DNA from: Neolewinella aurantiaca
GTDB taxonomy: Bacteria; Bacteroidota; Bacteroidia; Chitinophagales; Saprospiraceae
Assembly (NCBI RefSeq): GCF_008014675.1
Contig: NZ_VOXD01000010.1
Coordinates: 1 to 64,000 of the forward strand
Direction of reading: 5' to 3'
Length of the DNA: 64,000 bases
This document shows positions 17,154 through 25,528 of the stretch, in pieces. The position numbers and the translations under genes are program-made. Each line of letters opens with the position of its first letter. Within the stretch, counting starts at the first letter, position 1. The notes under the pieces are model-generated. The model ran no database searches. It saw only the letters and a list, made by a program, of their open reading frames with translations, and was not told where the DNA came from.

Positions 17154-17831
17154 TTATTCGCTGTCGGTCTCTTTCTTCTTCTCCGCTTTCTTCTTGGGCT
17201 TCCCGTTGTTGAACTTGTTCATGGTGTTTTGCAGTCCGTGCCCGCAGAAACTCAGTACCATCTTACCCGCAGTTTCAATCGCTTCAGGTAGCTTTTCGAC
17301 TTCCTCTTTTTTCCATTCAGAAAGTACGTAATCTGCCTGCTGACCGGGATGAAAATCGCGGCCGATGCCGAAGCGCAGGCGGGCGTAATTATTACCGCCG
17401 GTGAGCTGATCGATGGATTTGAGGCCATTGTGTCCCGCATCGGAGCCCTTGCCCCGCAGGCGCAGGGCGGCGAATTCGAGGTGCAGGTCGTCAACGACAA
17501 CGAGCACATTTTGCTTCGCAATATTTTCTTTCTGCATCCAGTAACGCACGGCCTTTCCGCTCAGGTTCATGAACGTATCCGGCTTGAGCAGCAAAACCTG
17601 CTTGCCCCGGTGCTTTAGCTTTGCCATATGGCCGTGACTGCAAGAGGACCAGTCTTCGCTGAGGTGCTCCAACACGCGGAAACCAATGTTGTGGCGGGTG
17701 TTTTCGTACTTGGGGCCGGGGTTACCGAGGCCTACGATCAGGAATTTCATAGCGGGGTCGATTGGTTCGTTGGTCGGTTGGTTCGTTGGTTTGCCTTTTG
17801 AGGAGAAAAGACGGCGCAGCAATTTGAGCAT
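17154..17831 (-). CDS. pth: peptidyl-tRNA hydrolase
   Basis: Recycles peptidyl-tRNAs released from stalled ribosomes. The catalytic core begins MKFLIVGLGNPGPKYENTRH (His of NTRHN catalytic), followed by PDTFMNLSGKAV, VVVDDLHLEFAALRLR and GSDAGHNGLKSI, all classic Pth motifs. Two starts are possible. ATG 17831 gives 225 aa with a basic N-terminal extension (MLKLLRRLFSSK). ATG 17750 gives a 198-aa core-only protein. A perfect -7 box ends five bases before ATG 17831, so that start would be leaderless. Part of the extension is coded by a GGTTCGTTGG-type repeat. The C terminus is Lys/Glu rich. Confidence 0.92.
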   Translation of the reverse strand: MLKLLRRLFSSKGKPTNQPTNEPIDPAMKFLIVGLGNPGPKYENTRHNIGFRVLEHLSEDWSSCSHGHMAKLKHRGKQVLLLKPDTFMNLSGKAVRYWMQKENIAKQNVLVVVDDLHLEFAALRLRGKGSDAGHNGLKSIDQLTGGNNYARLRFGIGRDFHPGQQADYVLSEWKKEEVEKLPEAIETAGKMVLSFCGHGLQNTMNKFNNGKPKKKAEKKKETDSE

Positions 17832-17835
17832 GGGC

Positions 17836-17870
17836 GCAAAGATAGGGAGACGGCGCGAACGCAGGTGCAA
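17836..17870 (-). promoter_or_regulatory. candidate pth promoter
   Basis: TATCTTTGC (minus strand, 17836-17844) with TTG at 17868-17870, a 23-base spacer against 21 at two other sites. The TTG belongs to a copy of the dispersed 20-mer. Transcription would begin at or beside ATG 17831, implying a leaderless message. Confidence 0.5.
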
Positions 17871-17871
17871 G
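17852..17871 (-). repeat. dispersed 20-mer copy 5
   Basis: CTTGCACCTGCGTTCGCGCC, intergenic, overlapping the candidate -33 element of pth. Confidence 0.75.
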
Positions 17872-18089
17872 GAATGGTTTTAAGAGAGCAGGGTAATCCA
17901 TCAGAATGCCGCTTGCTGCGTTTTTTGTTCCCAGTTTCCGGTGGCTGAAATACTTCGTGCTATGCCCCGGGGCACTTGTTCCCGGGCGGTAGGCCAGCAT
18001 CAATTTTCCGCCCTTTCAATCGGGCTTTACTGGATATAACTTCCCCCGTGGGCCCTGATCAATCAGAAAGGAGACTGCCTGGAGCCCCC

Positions 18090-18254
18090 CAGGGCTGACG
18101 TATAGGCTAGTTAAGCCGTGTTAAACCCCCACCCCAACCCCCTCCCCACGGGGGAGGGGCTAGTGAAAACGCTACGCGTTTTGGGTTACAAGCTCTTAGG
18201 CGGCGACTATGATCTCGAGCTAAAAGCTAAATCGAATCCTATGCGTCAGCCCTG
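18090..18254. mobile_element. MITE-like element, copy 1
   Basis: 165-bp non-coding element bounded by inverted repeats CAGGGCTGACGTATAGG and CCTATGCGTCAGCCCTG (one mismatch). The flanks repeat GGAGCCCCC on both sides, a probable target duplication. Inside are a C-rich/G-rich hairpin (CCCCTCCCC-AC-GGGGGAGGGG) and the palindrome AAAACGC-TAC-GCGTTTT. It lies upstream of the mscS-like gene; the rest of the 492-base gap shows nothing else. Confidence 0.85.
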
Positions 18255-18323
18255 AGGAGCCCCCCGTATGGCTTTCTGTATCCGGCCGTTTCATTTTTTC
18301 CAGCTACATTCGCAGAAGCCATT

Positions 18324-19814
18324 ATGGAACAACTACGGAACATAGAACTTCTCAACCTCGGTGAATTCACCGTGAATATGGCGCAACTGGCCGTTATCGG
18401 CTTTTTTGCGGGCATCCTGCTCTTCGTGTACTGGTTGATCGAGTATAAGCTATTCCCCTGGTACTACGGGATGGACTCCACCTCGGAGGTCAATCGTGGC
18501 CGGATGCGCAGAGCCGTCCGCTTCACGGCTTTTGGCTTCATTGTAGTGGTAATCCTCAGAACGCTCAACCTCGATGAGGAACTGATAAACATTGTCCTGG
18601 AGCAACTATCACCGGAGGAGCTGAAGCGTATTGAGATGGAGAACCCGGAGGCTGCCAACGACGGCTCAGGCCTGCGGTTCATCGTCCGGATCAGTACACT
18701 GGTTAAGGTTTTGATCGCATACATCGTTGCGAACATACTGGACCTCGTGCTGGGCGAAATCATCACCCAGAGGTTTCACCGCATTCGTACCGTAGCCCGG
18801 AAAAAGGGTACAACCATTGCCGGTAACGAACCCAGCCGAATCAGATGGTTGCGCCCGGTCCTCATCACACTGGTCATCATGTTCTTCGCTACGGAGACCG
18901 GATTGGCGTTCTACCATCCCTTCACCATCCCGACAAATGCAGATGGAACGGGTGGAATAGACCTCACTATCGGTAAGATGCTGAAGGCAACCCTGGTATT
19001 TTTGCTGGTCAACCTGCTGCTTAGTTTTTTTATATCCTTCCTGCTGAAAGGTTACTATGACCGCAACAAGATTGATACAGGAAGCCAGTTTGCGATCAAT
19101 CGCCTGCTTACCTACTTCGCTTACCTGATTGGTGTCCTTCTGGTTATTCAGGCGGCCGGTTTCAACCTGATCGGTATCTGGACCGGTGCTGCGGCACTTT
19201 TGGTGGGTATTGGTATTGGTCTTCAGCAAACCTTCAACGATCTTATTTGCGGTATCATCATGCTCTTCGAGCGGTCCGTGAAAGTTGGCGACGTGATTGA
19301 GCTGAGCGGCCACGAAGTCGGGACTGTTCGTAAAATCGGTACACGGACCAGCATTCTGGAAACCAGAGACGACATCATCATCTTCGTACCTAACTCCAAA
19401 CTCATCGGTGAAAACGTCCGGAACTGGAGTCAGGTAGAGCGCAAAGCCCGCTTTCACGTTAAGGTAGGGGTAGCCTACGGCTCCGACACCAGCCTGGTGA
19501 AAGAGCTCATGATCAAAGCAGCCAAGGACCACAACCGCGTTCTCGACTCCCCTCCGCCTTTTGTCCGGTTTCTCGATTTTGGAGACTCCTCGCTCGACTT
19601 CGACGTCATCTTCTGGACCCGCGACCTGATGCGCGTAGAGGATACCAAGAGCGATATTCGCTTATCCATCGATGCAGCCTTCCGGGCACGAAACATCGAA
19701 ATTCCGTTTCCGCAACGCGACCTGTGGATCCGGGGAGGACTACCCCAGGTTGGCGCTGCGCCCACCCCACCCGAAACAGAGGATGGAACCGACATCGAGG
19801 AGGTTCCGGATTGA
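18324..19814 (+). CDS. MscS-family mechanosensitive ion channel
   Basis: 496-aa inner membrane channel of the small-conductance mechanosensitive family, releasing solutes on osmotic downshift. Several membrane helices (residues about 20-40, 70-90, 115-145, 175-195, 215-245, 260-280) precede the conserved pore/beta domain: GIGIGLQQTFNDLICGIIML, FERSVKVGDVIELSGHEVG and FVPNSKLIGENVRNWS. The C-terminal alpha/beta domain (VGVAYGSDTSLVKELM) and an acidic tail complete it. The extra N-terminal helices make it longer than E. coli MscS. It stands before an alpha/beta hydrolase gene (52-base gap). Confidence 0.93.
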   Translation: MEQLRNIELLNLGEFTVNMAQLAVIGFFAGILLFVYWLIEYKLFPWYYGMDSTSEVNRGRMRRAVRFTAFGFIVVVILRTLNLDEELINIVLEQLSPEELKRIEMENPEAANDGSGLRFIVRISTLVKVLIAYIVANILDLVLGEIITQRFHRIRTVARKKGTTIAGNEPSRIRWLRPVLITLVIMFFATETGLAFYHPFTIPTNADGTGGIDLTIGKMLKATLVFLLVNLLLSFFISFLLKGYYDRNKIDTGSQFAINRLLTYFAYLIGVLLVIQAAGFNLIGIWTGAAALLVGIGIGLQQTFNDLICGIIMLFERSVKVGDVIELSGHEVGTVRKIGTRTSILETRDDIIIFVPNSKLIGENVRNWSQVERKARFHVKVGVAYGSDTSLVKELMIKAAKDHNRVLDSPPPFVRFLDFGDSSLDFDVIFWTRDLMRVEDTKSDIRLSIDAAFRARNIEIPFPQRDLWIRGGLPQVGAAPTPPETEDGTDIEEVPD

Positions 19815-19866
19815 GGCTTTACCTTACCGGCCCGATCCAACTATTTAACTGACGACTTTCTGCCCC

Positions 19867-20631
19867 ATGCTAAACCACAAAACCTACGGCTCAGGCCCTG
19901 ACCTTGTTATTCTCCACGGCCTCTTCGGGATGCTGGATAACTGGAGCACCCTCGCCCGCCGGTGGGCAGAAACCTACACCGTAACCCTCGTAGACCTGCG
20001 CAATCACGGTCGCAGTTTCCACAGCGATGAGATGAGCTACGAACTGATGGCCGAAGACATTGCGGCCCTTCTGGAAGAGCAAGGCATCGACCAGTGCTAC
20101 CTGATGGGGCACAGCATGGGCGGCAAAGTAGCGATGCAAACGGCCCTCTCTTACCCCGACCTTGTCGAAAAACTGATTGTTGTAGACATCACCCCCCGCA
20201 AATACCGGCCGGGACACAACGACGTTTTTGCAGCCCTCGAAGCCTTCGACCCCGGCAAGGTATCGGACCGGAAAGAGGCCGGCCGCCTTATGGATCAGTA
20301 CATGCCCATCCCCGGCGTTCAGCTTTTCTTACTCAAAAACCTGGCCAGAAACCCGGAAGGCGGATACAAATGGCGGATGAACCTCCCGGTAATCAAAGCC
20401 AGCTACGACAAACTGATTGGCCCCGTTGGTAACCTTGGTGACGTGTACGAGGAGCCGGCGCTCTTTATCCGTGGCGGCAATAGTGGCTACGTGCAGAACG
20501 ATGACGTGGAACTGATCGATATCCTTTTCCCCCAGGCCACCGTTAAGACCATCGCAGGAGCGGGCCACTGGGTACACGCCGAAAAACCGGATGAACTGTT
20601 CGCAGAGGTTTCGGCGTTTCTTGCGGGGTAG
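19867..20631 (+). CDS. alpha/beta hydrolase (YbfF-like esterase)
   Basis: 254-aa cytoplasmic hydrolase. The fold's oxyanion region (VILHGLFGMLDNW), DLRNHGRS turn, nucleophile elbow GHSMGG and C-terminal catalytic His (GAGHWVHAEKPDEL) are all present, as in the YbfF acyl-CoA/ester hydrolase group. Substrate cannot be assigned from context. Confidence 0.9.
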   Translation: MLNHKTYGSGPDLVILHGLFGMLDNWSTLARRWAETYTVTLVDLRNHGRSFHSDEMSYELMAEDIAALLEEQGIDQCYLMGHSMGGKVAMQTALSYPDLVEKLIVVDITPRKYRPGHNDVFAALEAFDPGKVSDRKEAGRLMDQYMPIPGVQLFLLKNLARNPEGGYKWRMNLPVIKASYDKLIGPVGNLGDVYEEPALFIRGGNSGYVQNDDVELIDILFPQATVKTIAGAGHWVHAEKPDELFAEVSAFLAG

Positions 20632-20680
20632 TCAGCGGCGATAGAATCCCGGCAGGAGCGGACTTTTCCCAAAAACCATC

Positions 20681-20700
20681 CGTGCACCTGCGTCCGCGCC
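20681..20700 (+). repeat. dispersed 20-mer copy 6
   Basis: CGTGCACCTGCGTCCGCGCC, between two convergent hydrolase genes. Confidence 0.8.
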
Positions 20701-20720
20701 ACCTCCGCTATCTCTTGTGT

Positions 20721-21530
20721 TTACTTTTTCGGGCCGGCATCCCCCAGAAAGAAGAGCAGCGTATCCCCCAAATGCTCCTCCCAGTAGGCCCATTCGTGCC
20801 CTCCTGCAAACTCCTGATAAACATGATCGACGCCGGCTTCCGTCAACTGCCGATGCAGCGCCCGGTTGCCATCGATCAGTTCGTCCTCCGTCCCGCAATC
20901 GAAGCGCAGTGGCGGCAAACGATCCTGGTTCTCAAGTATCAGGTCAACGACGTTTTCCCGCCCCGCAACGGGCTGGCGGTACACGCTGATGTTTTCTTCC
21001 ACGAACAGGGACATTTCTTCGAGCCGGGTAATGGAACTGTGCCCCGAAATGCCCCTGAATAATTCCGGATACGCCGCGCCGAGCCGCAGTGCTCCGTAGC
21101 CTCCCATAGATAGGCCGGCGATGTACGTTGTAGTCGATGCTTTGGCCTGCGGGATATTCAGCCGTACCGCATCGATTACGTCTTCCGTGATCCAGCGTTC
21201 AAAATTGTAACCGCTGTGTCGCAGATAGGCCGAACCATCGGCAAAAAGCCCGTCGGAAGGCATCGCCAGGATGCAGGGCGGGATTTTGCCCGCCGCTATC
21301 AGTCCCGTTGCCGTTCGGTGCGCTCCGCCTTTCCTAGCCCAGGCCCAGGCCGAGCCGTAGACTCCGTGCAGTAAAATGACGACCGGCAGGTCGTCGTTCA
21401 TGACATCCTGAGGAACGAACACGCAGATGTCTCCCCGCCCTTTCAGGTTGGGGGTTTTCACCGTAATGAACCGGAGGTTATCGGATTCGAAGCGTGGGTC
21501 AGACAGTTCAGTGGTACGGAAACGGGGCAT
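20721..21530 (-). CDS. esterase, alpha/beta hydrolase fold (esterase D type)
   Basis: 269-aa putative esterase of the Fes/esterase D group. It has LPVVILLHGVYGSAWAWARK for the oxyanion strand, the nucleophile elbow GLSMGGYGALRLG, and a C-terminal HEWAYWEEHL His. No signal peptide, so likely cytoplasmic. Family members hydrolyse S-formylglutathione, acetylated sugars or siderophore esters. The gene 20 bases upstream is an alcohol dehydrogenase of the class III (formaldehyde) type, which makes an aldehyde-detoxifying pair conceivable but unproven. Confidence 0.88.
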   Translation of the reverse strand: MPRFRTTELSDPRFESDNLRFITVKTPNLKGRGDICVFVPQDVMNDDLPVVILLHGVYGSAWAWARKGGAHRTATGLIAAGKIPPCILAMPSDGLFADGSAYLRHSGYNFERWITEDVIDAVRLNIPQAKASTTTYIAGLSMGGYGALRLGAAYPELFRGISGHSSITRLEEMSLFVEENISVYRQPVAGRENVVDLILENQDRLPPLRFDCGTEDELIDGNRALHRQLTEAGVDHVYQEFAGGHEWAYWEEHLGDTLLFFLGDAGPKK

Positions 21531-21550
21531 GGAGAAGGAGTTGGTGCGGT

Positions 21551-22672
21551 TTAGTCAAAAACGATTACGCCCTTGGCGTTTCGCCCGGCCAGCATATCGT
21601 CTAAACCCTGCTGGAGATCGGTAAGCGGATAGGTGCGGGTGATCATTTCGTCGAGCAGGAGCTTGCCGTCGGCGTACCAATCCATCAGTTTGGGAAAATC
21701 GCGCCGGGGGGAGCACTTCCCGTAGAGCGGGTTGAGGTAGATTTTATCCCACTCGAAGAGATTCATGTCGATGTTGATTTCCTGTTCGATTCCGCTCACC
21801 TGAACGGCGGTGCCTGCGTTTCGGATCATGGCCAGCGGGGCCGCGCCCAGCGCAGGGATGGCGGTACACTCGAAGGCGTAGTCAGCGCCCCGGCCGTTGG
21901 TCATCGTTTTCACCGTTTCGGCGGCCTGTAACAGGCCGGTGTCTTCGCGCCGGGCGAGCACGGTATGTGTGGCGCCGAATACTTTGGCCATGGTGAGCCG
22001 CTCCGGATTGATGTCTACGGCGATGATTTTCCCTACGCCGGCGATTTTGAGGCCCTGGATTACGTTGAGGCCAACGCCTCCGGTTCCGAGGACGGCGGCG
22101 GAATCTTCCGAACCTCCATCGATAACATTGATGACCGAGCCGACGCCCGTCATCACCCCACAACTCACAATACTGGCGGAGGCAAAGGGTATATCTGTTG
22201 TCATCTTCACCAGGGCTGATGCTTTCACCAGCGCGTATTCGGCCAGGGTACCGAGGTTGAAAGAGCGCTCAATGGGCTTGCCCCGCCAGAGCGTTCCTTC
22301 CAGATGGGCGTGGCCGGGCGTGAAGCCGTTGCCACCGGCAACGACTGGAGAGTTCTCCTCACAGATGTGCTCGTTGCCCCGTTTGCACTGAAAACAATGG
22401 TAACAGGGCGTTGCCCAGTTGAGAACAACCTGGTCGCCGGGCTCAAAATCCGTCACCCCCTCTCCCACTGCGTGTACTTCGCCGGCACCTTCGTGGCCCA
22501 TCACGATGAGCTTTCCCCAGTTCAGGGAGTCATGGTCGGTGTGGCAAAGACCGGCCGCCTTCATTTTTACGACCACCTCGCCAACAGCCGGCGGGCTCAC
22601 CTGGGTCTGGCCGATGGTAAAACTTCCCTGACCGTCGGCCACTGCCGTTAATGCGCTGATACTTGTTTCCAT
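21551..22672 (-). CDS. zinc-dependent alcohol dehydrogenase
   Basis: 373-aa medium-chain dehydrogenase/reductase. Catalytic zinc ligands are seen in AGLCHTDHDS and MGHEGAGEVHAVGEG. The structural zinc loop is CYHCFQCKRGNEHIC, and the NAD-binding fold is VLGTGGVGLNVIQGL with an acidic VDIN end, indicating NAD preference. ATG 22672 (METSISAL) matches the family's start; the longer frame to 22783 does not. Overall it is closest to class III-like alcohol/formaldehyde dehydrogenases. It probably shares a transcript with the esterase gene downstream. Confidence 0.9.
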   Translation of the reverse strand: METSISALTAVADGQGSFTIGQTQVSPPAVGEVVVKMKAAGLCHTDHDSLNWGKLIVMGHEGAGEVHAVGEGVTDFEPGDQVVLNWATPCYHCFQCKRGNEHICEENSPVVAGGNGFTPGHAHLEGTLWRGKPIERSFNLGTLAEYALVKASALVKMTTDIPFASASIVSCGVMTGVGSVINVIDGGSEDSAAVLGTGGVGLNVIQGLKIAGVGKIIAVDINPERLTMAKVFGATHTVLARREDTGLLQAAETVKTMTNGRGADYAFECTAIPALGAAPLAMIRNAGTAVQVSGIEQEINIDMNLFEWDKIYLNPLYGKCSPRRDFPKLMDWYADGKLLLDEMITRTYPLTDLQQGLDDMLAGRNAKGVIVFD

Positions 22673-22860
22673 AGGCACAAGTTTAAGGCATCCTTTATTG
22701 CACCGATGTAACTCTTGGTTAGAAAGCAGCCTGATATCGTTATTACCCTGTTTTTGCGTATTACTCCGGGCAGAACAGCACAAACAGGCTTATTAGCGGT
22801 TAACTTTCCGTTCCTGTGTCTGTTCCTCATATACAGACCGACAACTCAATTCATAAAGCA

Positions 22861-23865
22861 ATGCGCCTCGACCACATTGGCATAGCCGTAGCCGACCTTA
22901 CCGCCGCCGAAGAACTCATGACCCGCTTGCTCGGACGTAAGTCTTACAAGCGGGAGACGGTAGCCGACCAACACGTTACCACCAGTTTCTTTACTTCGGG
23001 AGACACAGCCTCCAAGCTGGAGCTCGTTGCCGCCGAAGGCGGCCAAGGCCCGATCCAGAAGTACGTCGATAAGCGTGGCCCCGGTATTCATCACCTCGCC
23101 TTCGAGGTAGACGACATCGAAGCAGAGATGAAGCGCCTGGCCGCCGACGGATTTGAGCTTTTGCAGGAAAAACCCACTAAGGGAGCCGACAATAAGCTGG
23201 TCTGCTTCCTCCACCCCAAAAGCACCAACGGTGTACTGGTCGAGATTTGCCAGAGCATCCCCACTACCGTCCCCCCCGCTGATTACTGGGAAAGCAGGTA
23301 CAACGAAGGCAGCACCGGTTGGGACATTGGCTACCCCTCTCCGCCCATTACCGATTACCTGGATCAGATTGCCGACAAATCGCTGCGCATCCTCATCCCC
23401 GGGGCCGGCAACGCCTACGAAGCAGAATACGCCTGGAAACTCGGTTTCACGAATGTATTCGTGATGGACGTAGCCAAACAACCCCTGAAGACATTCGCGC
23501 TCCGCGTACCGGACTTTCCCCGCACACAATTGATCGAAGGCGACTTCTTCGAGCACGTAGGTCAGTATGACCTCATTCTGGAACAAACTTTTTTCTGCTC
23601 CTTCCCTCCCCTGCCGGCAACCCGCAGCGCTTACGCCGAGAAAATGAACGCGCTGTTGGCGCCCGGCGGAAAACTGGTTGGCCTCTGGTTCAACTTCCCC
23701 CTGACCGGCGACCTCGAAAAACGCCCCTTCGGTGGCAGCCAGGCCGAATACCTCGGTTACTTCGCGCCTTATTTCGAGACCGAATCGTTCGCGCCGGCCA
23801 CCAATTCCATTGCCCCCCGTATGGGTAAAGAGCTCTTTGGCATCTTCCGGAAAGCGGGTATTTAG
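22861..23865 (+). CDS. methylmalonyl-CoA epimerase fused to a TPMT-type methyltransferase
   Basis: 334-aa two-domain protein. Residues 1-135 are a VOC-fold methylmalonyl-CoA epimerase with the metal ligands in LDHIGIAV (His 5), GIHHLAFEV (His 77) and GVLVEIC (Glu 128). Residues 140-334 are a SAM-dependent methyltransferase of the thiopurine methyltransferase family: DYWESRYNEGSTGWDIGYPS, the SAM loop ILIPGAGNAYEAEYA, LIEGDFFEH and LEQTFFCSFPP. The frame is open across the joint with a short Pro/Thr linker. The epimerase interconverts methylmalonyl-CoA isomers in propionate metabolism; the methyltransferase's substrate is unknown. ATG 22861 starts exactly at the epimerase. Usually these are separate proteins. 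Confidence 0.88.
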   Translation: MRLDHIGIAVADLTAAEELMTRLLGRKSYKRETVADQHVTTSFFTSGDTASKLELVAAEGGQGPIQKYVDKRGPGIHHLAFEVDDIEAEMKRLAADGFELLQEKPTKGADNKLVCFLHPKSTNGVLVEICQSIPTTVPPADYWESRYNEGSTGWDIGYPSPPITDYLDQIADKSLRILIPGAGNAYEAEYAWKLGFTNVFVMDVAKQPLKTFALRVPDFPRTQLIEGDFFEHVGQYDLILEQTFFCSFPPLPATRSAYAEKMNALLAPGGKLVGLWFNFPLTGDLEKRPFGGSQAEYLGYFAPYFETESFAPATNSIAPRMGKELFGIFRKAGI

Positions 23866-24023
23866 AACGTTTTTTTCCGGTTAGCCGCTCCGGGCAGTTA
23901 AAGTTGTCCGTTGCGGGGGCGATCGCTTTATTTCTGAGAAATAAAGAACAACCATTCTACTTTAGTAAATCGCACGACGCTTAGGTCGTGCAACAGTATC
24001 GGCTTTCCCGTCGGTGGCAATGT

Positions 24024-25337
24024 ATGAACCAAGAAAAACGCCTACTTCTGATCCTGGCGGCCGTCCAGTTTTGTCACATCATCGATTTCATGATCATCAT
24101 GCCACTGGGTAAAACGATCATGGGGGTTTTCGATATTTCTCCGGGTCAGTTTGCCTGGGTGGTATCTGCCTACGCTGGTGCGGCCCTCACTGGCAACCTG
24201 ATCAGTACTGCGTTTATTGATCGGTTCGACCGGCGTACCGCCCTGCTGTTTCTATTCTGTGGCTTCACCATTGGCACACTGGCCTGTGCTTTTGCACCAA
24301 CGTACAGTTCGCTGCTCATTTTCCGGGCCTCGACCGGTATTTTCGGCGGAACCCTGGGCGCATTGGTACTGGCCATTGTTGGCGACGTAATTCCGCTGGA
24401 GCGGCGGGGCGCTGCGATGGGTTGGGTAATGACGGCATTTTCGGTAGCTAGTGTAGTCGGTGTCCCGTCTGGCATTTGGATTGCGGCCGAGTATGGCTGG
24501 CACTCCCCGTTTGTGGCAACAGCCGCGGTTTCGGCTCTCTTTGTGGTGATGGCTTACTTCTTTGTTCCTTCGCTGCGCAGCCACCTTGCGCCACAAGAGA
24601 CGACGGATCAGGCGGGGCCGCAGGTGCAAAGAGCTGGACGGGAAGCAATGGAAGACATAATCGATACCGCTGCCCGGCGGGCAGCCGATCTGCCACCGGC
24701 CGGGCTCGCCCTCGCGCCAAAGCGCGGCTTACGCAAAGTTGTCGATCCCTTCGTTCGCATCTTTTCCGACGCCAACCAGCGGGCTGCCCTGCTCTTCACC
24801 ATGACTCTCATGCTTGGGCACTTCACCGTGATCCCCTTCATTGCTCCTTACATGCAGATCAACATCGGTTTTGGCGATAAGCAGGTGAGTCTGATCTACC
24901 TCATCGGAGGTTTGCTGACCGTTGTGTTGCTGCCTTTCTTCGGGAAACTGTCTGACCGTTACGGTCGGATGCGGGTATTTGCCACTGCGTCCGTTTTCGC
25001 CCTGGCCAGCATCTATTCGCTGACCAACCTCGACACCGATTCGATTTACCTGGCTTTGCTGACTACCTCTTCGTTCTTCGTGGTCGCCAGCGGGCGCAAT
25101 GTACCCGCCACTACGATGATCACCTCTGTTGTCAGGCCGGAGAACCGGGGCGGGTTCATGAGCATCCGCCAGTCCATCAACGAAATGGCGCTCTTCGCCA
25201 GCACCCTGATCGCCGGGTTCATCATCACCGAAGGCCCGGATGGTAAGCTCGAACACTACGAGCTACTGGGCTACTTTACGATGGTGATGAGTATGCTAGC
25301 TATCTGGGCTGCCAGTAGGATCAGGGCAGTAGCTTAA
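24024..25337 (+). CDS. MFS transporter
   Basis: 437-aa major facilitator with about twelve membrane helices. The A-motif-like loop FIDRFDRRTALL follows helix 2, and GKLSDRYGRMRVF is the equivalent loop in the second half. The central cytoplasmic loop (residues about 190-250) is long and hydrophilic and contains a 20-mer copy read as AGPQVQRAG. Resembles the drug/arabinose-efflux AraJ-like group; substrate unknown. ATG 24024 (MNQEKRLLL) gives a normal start just before helix 1. Confidence 0.9.
   Translation: MNQEKRLLLILAAVQFCHIIDFMIIMPLGKTIMGVFDISPGQFAWVVSAYAGAALTGNLISTAFIDRFDRRTALLFLFCGFTIGTLACAFAPTYSSLLIFRASTGIFGGTLGALVLAIVGDVIPLERRGAAMGWVMTAFSVASVVGVPSGIWIAAEYGWHSPFVATAAVSALFVVMAYFFVPSLRSHLAPQETTDQAGPQVQRAGREAMEDIIDTAARRAADLPPAGLALAPKRGLRKVVDPFVRIFSDANQRAALLFTMTLMLGHFTVIPFIAPYMQINIGFGDKQVSLIYLIGGLLTVVLLPFFGKLSDRYGRMRVFATASVFALASIYSLTNLDTDSIYLALLTTSSFFVVASGRNVPATTMITSVVRPENRGGFMSIRQSINEMALFASTLIAGFIITEGPDGKLEHYELLGYFTMVMSMLAIWAASRIRAVA
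24611..24630 (-). repeat. dispersed 20-mer copy 7
   Basis: TTTGCACCTGCGGCCCCGCC on the minus strand, inside the MFS central loop. Confidence 0.75.
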
Positions 25338-25528
25338 GCTCAGGAACATTAAGTTTAGGTAAATTCATGGAAGCTAATGCGCTAACGACCAAACGTTTTC
25401 GATAAATTTACACTTCTATTGCCGATGAAGAAGGGGTTTCATTTCCCTTCATCGGAAACAATCATAACCTCAAAATTCTGACCAAACTCTATTGGCTCAG
25501 GGGATTAACCTGCTCAAAATACCTTACT

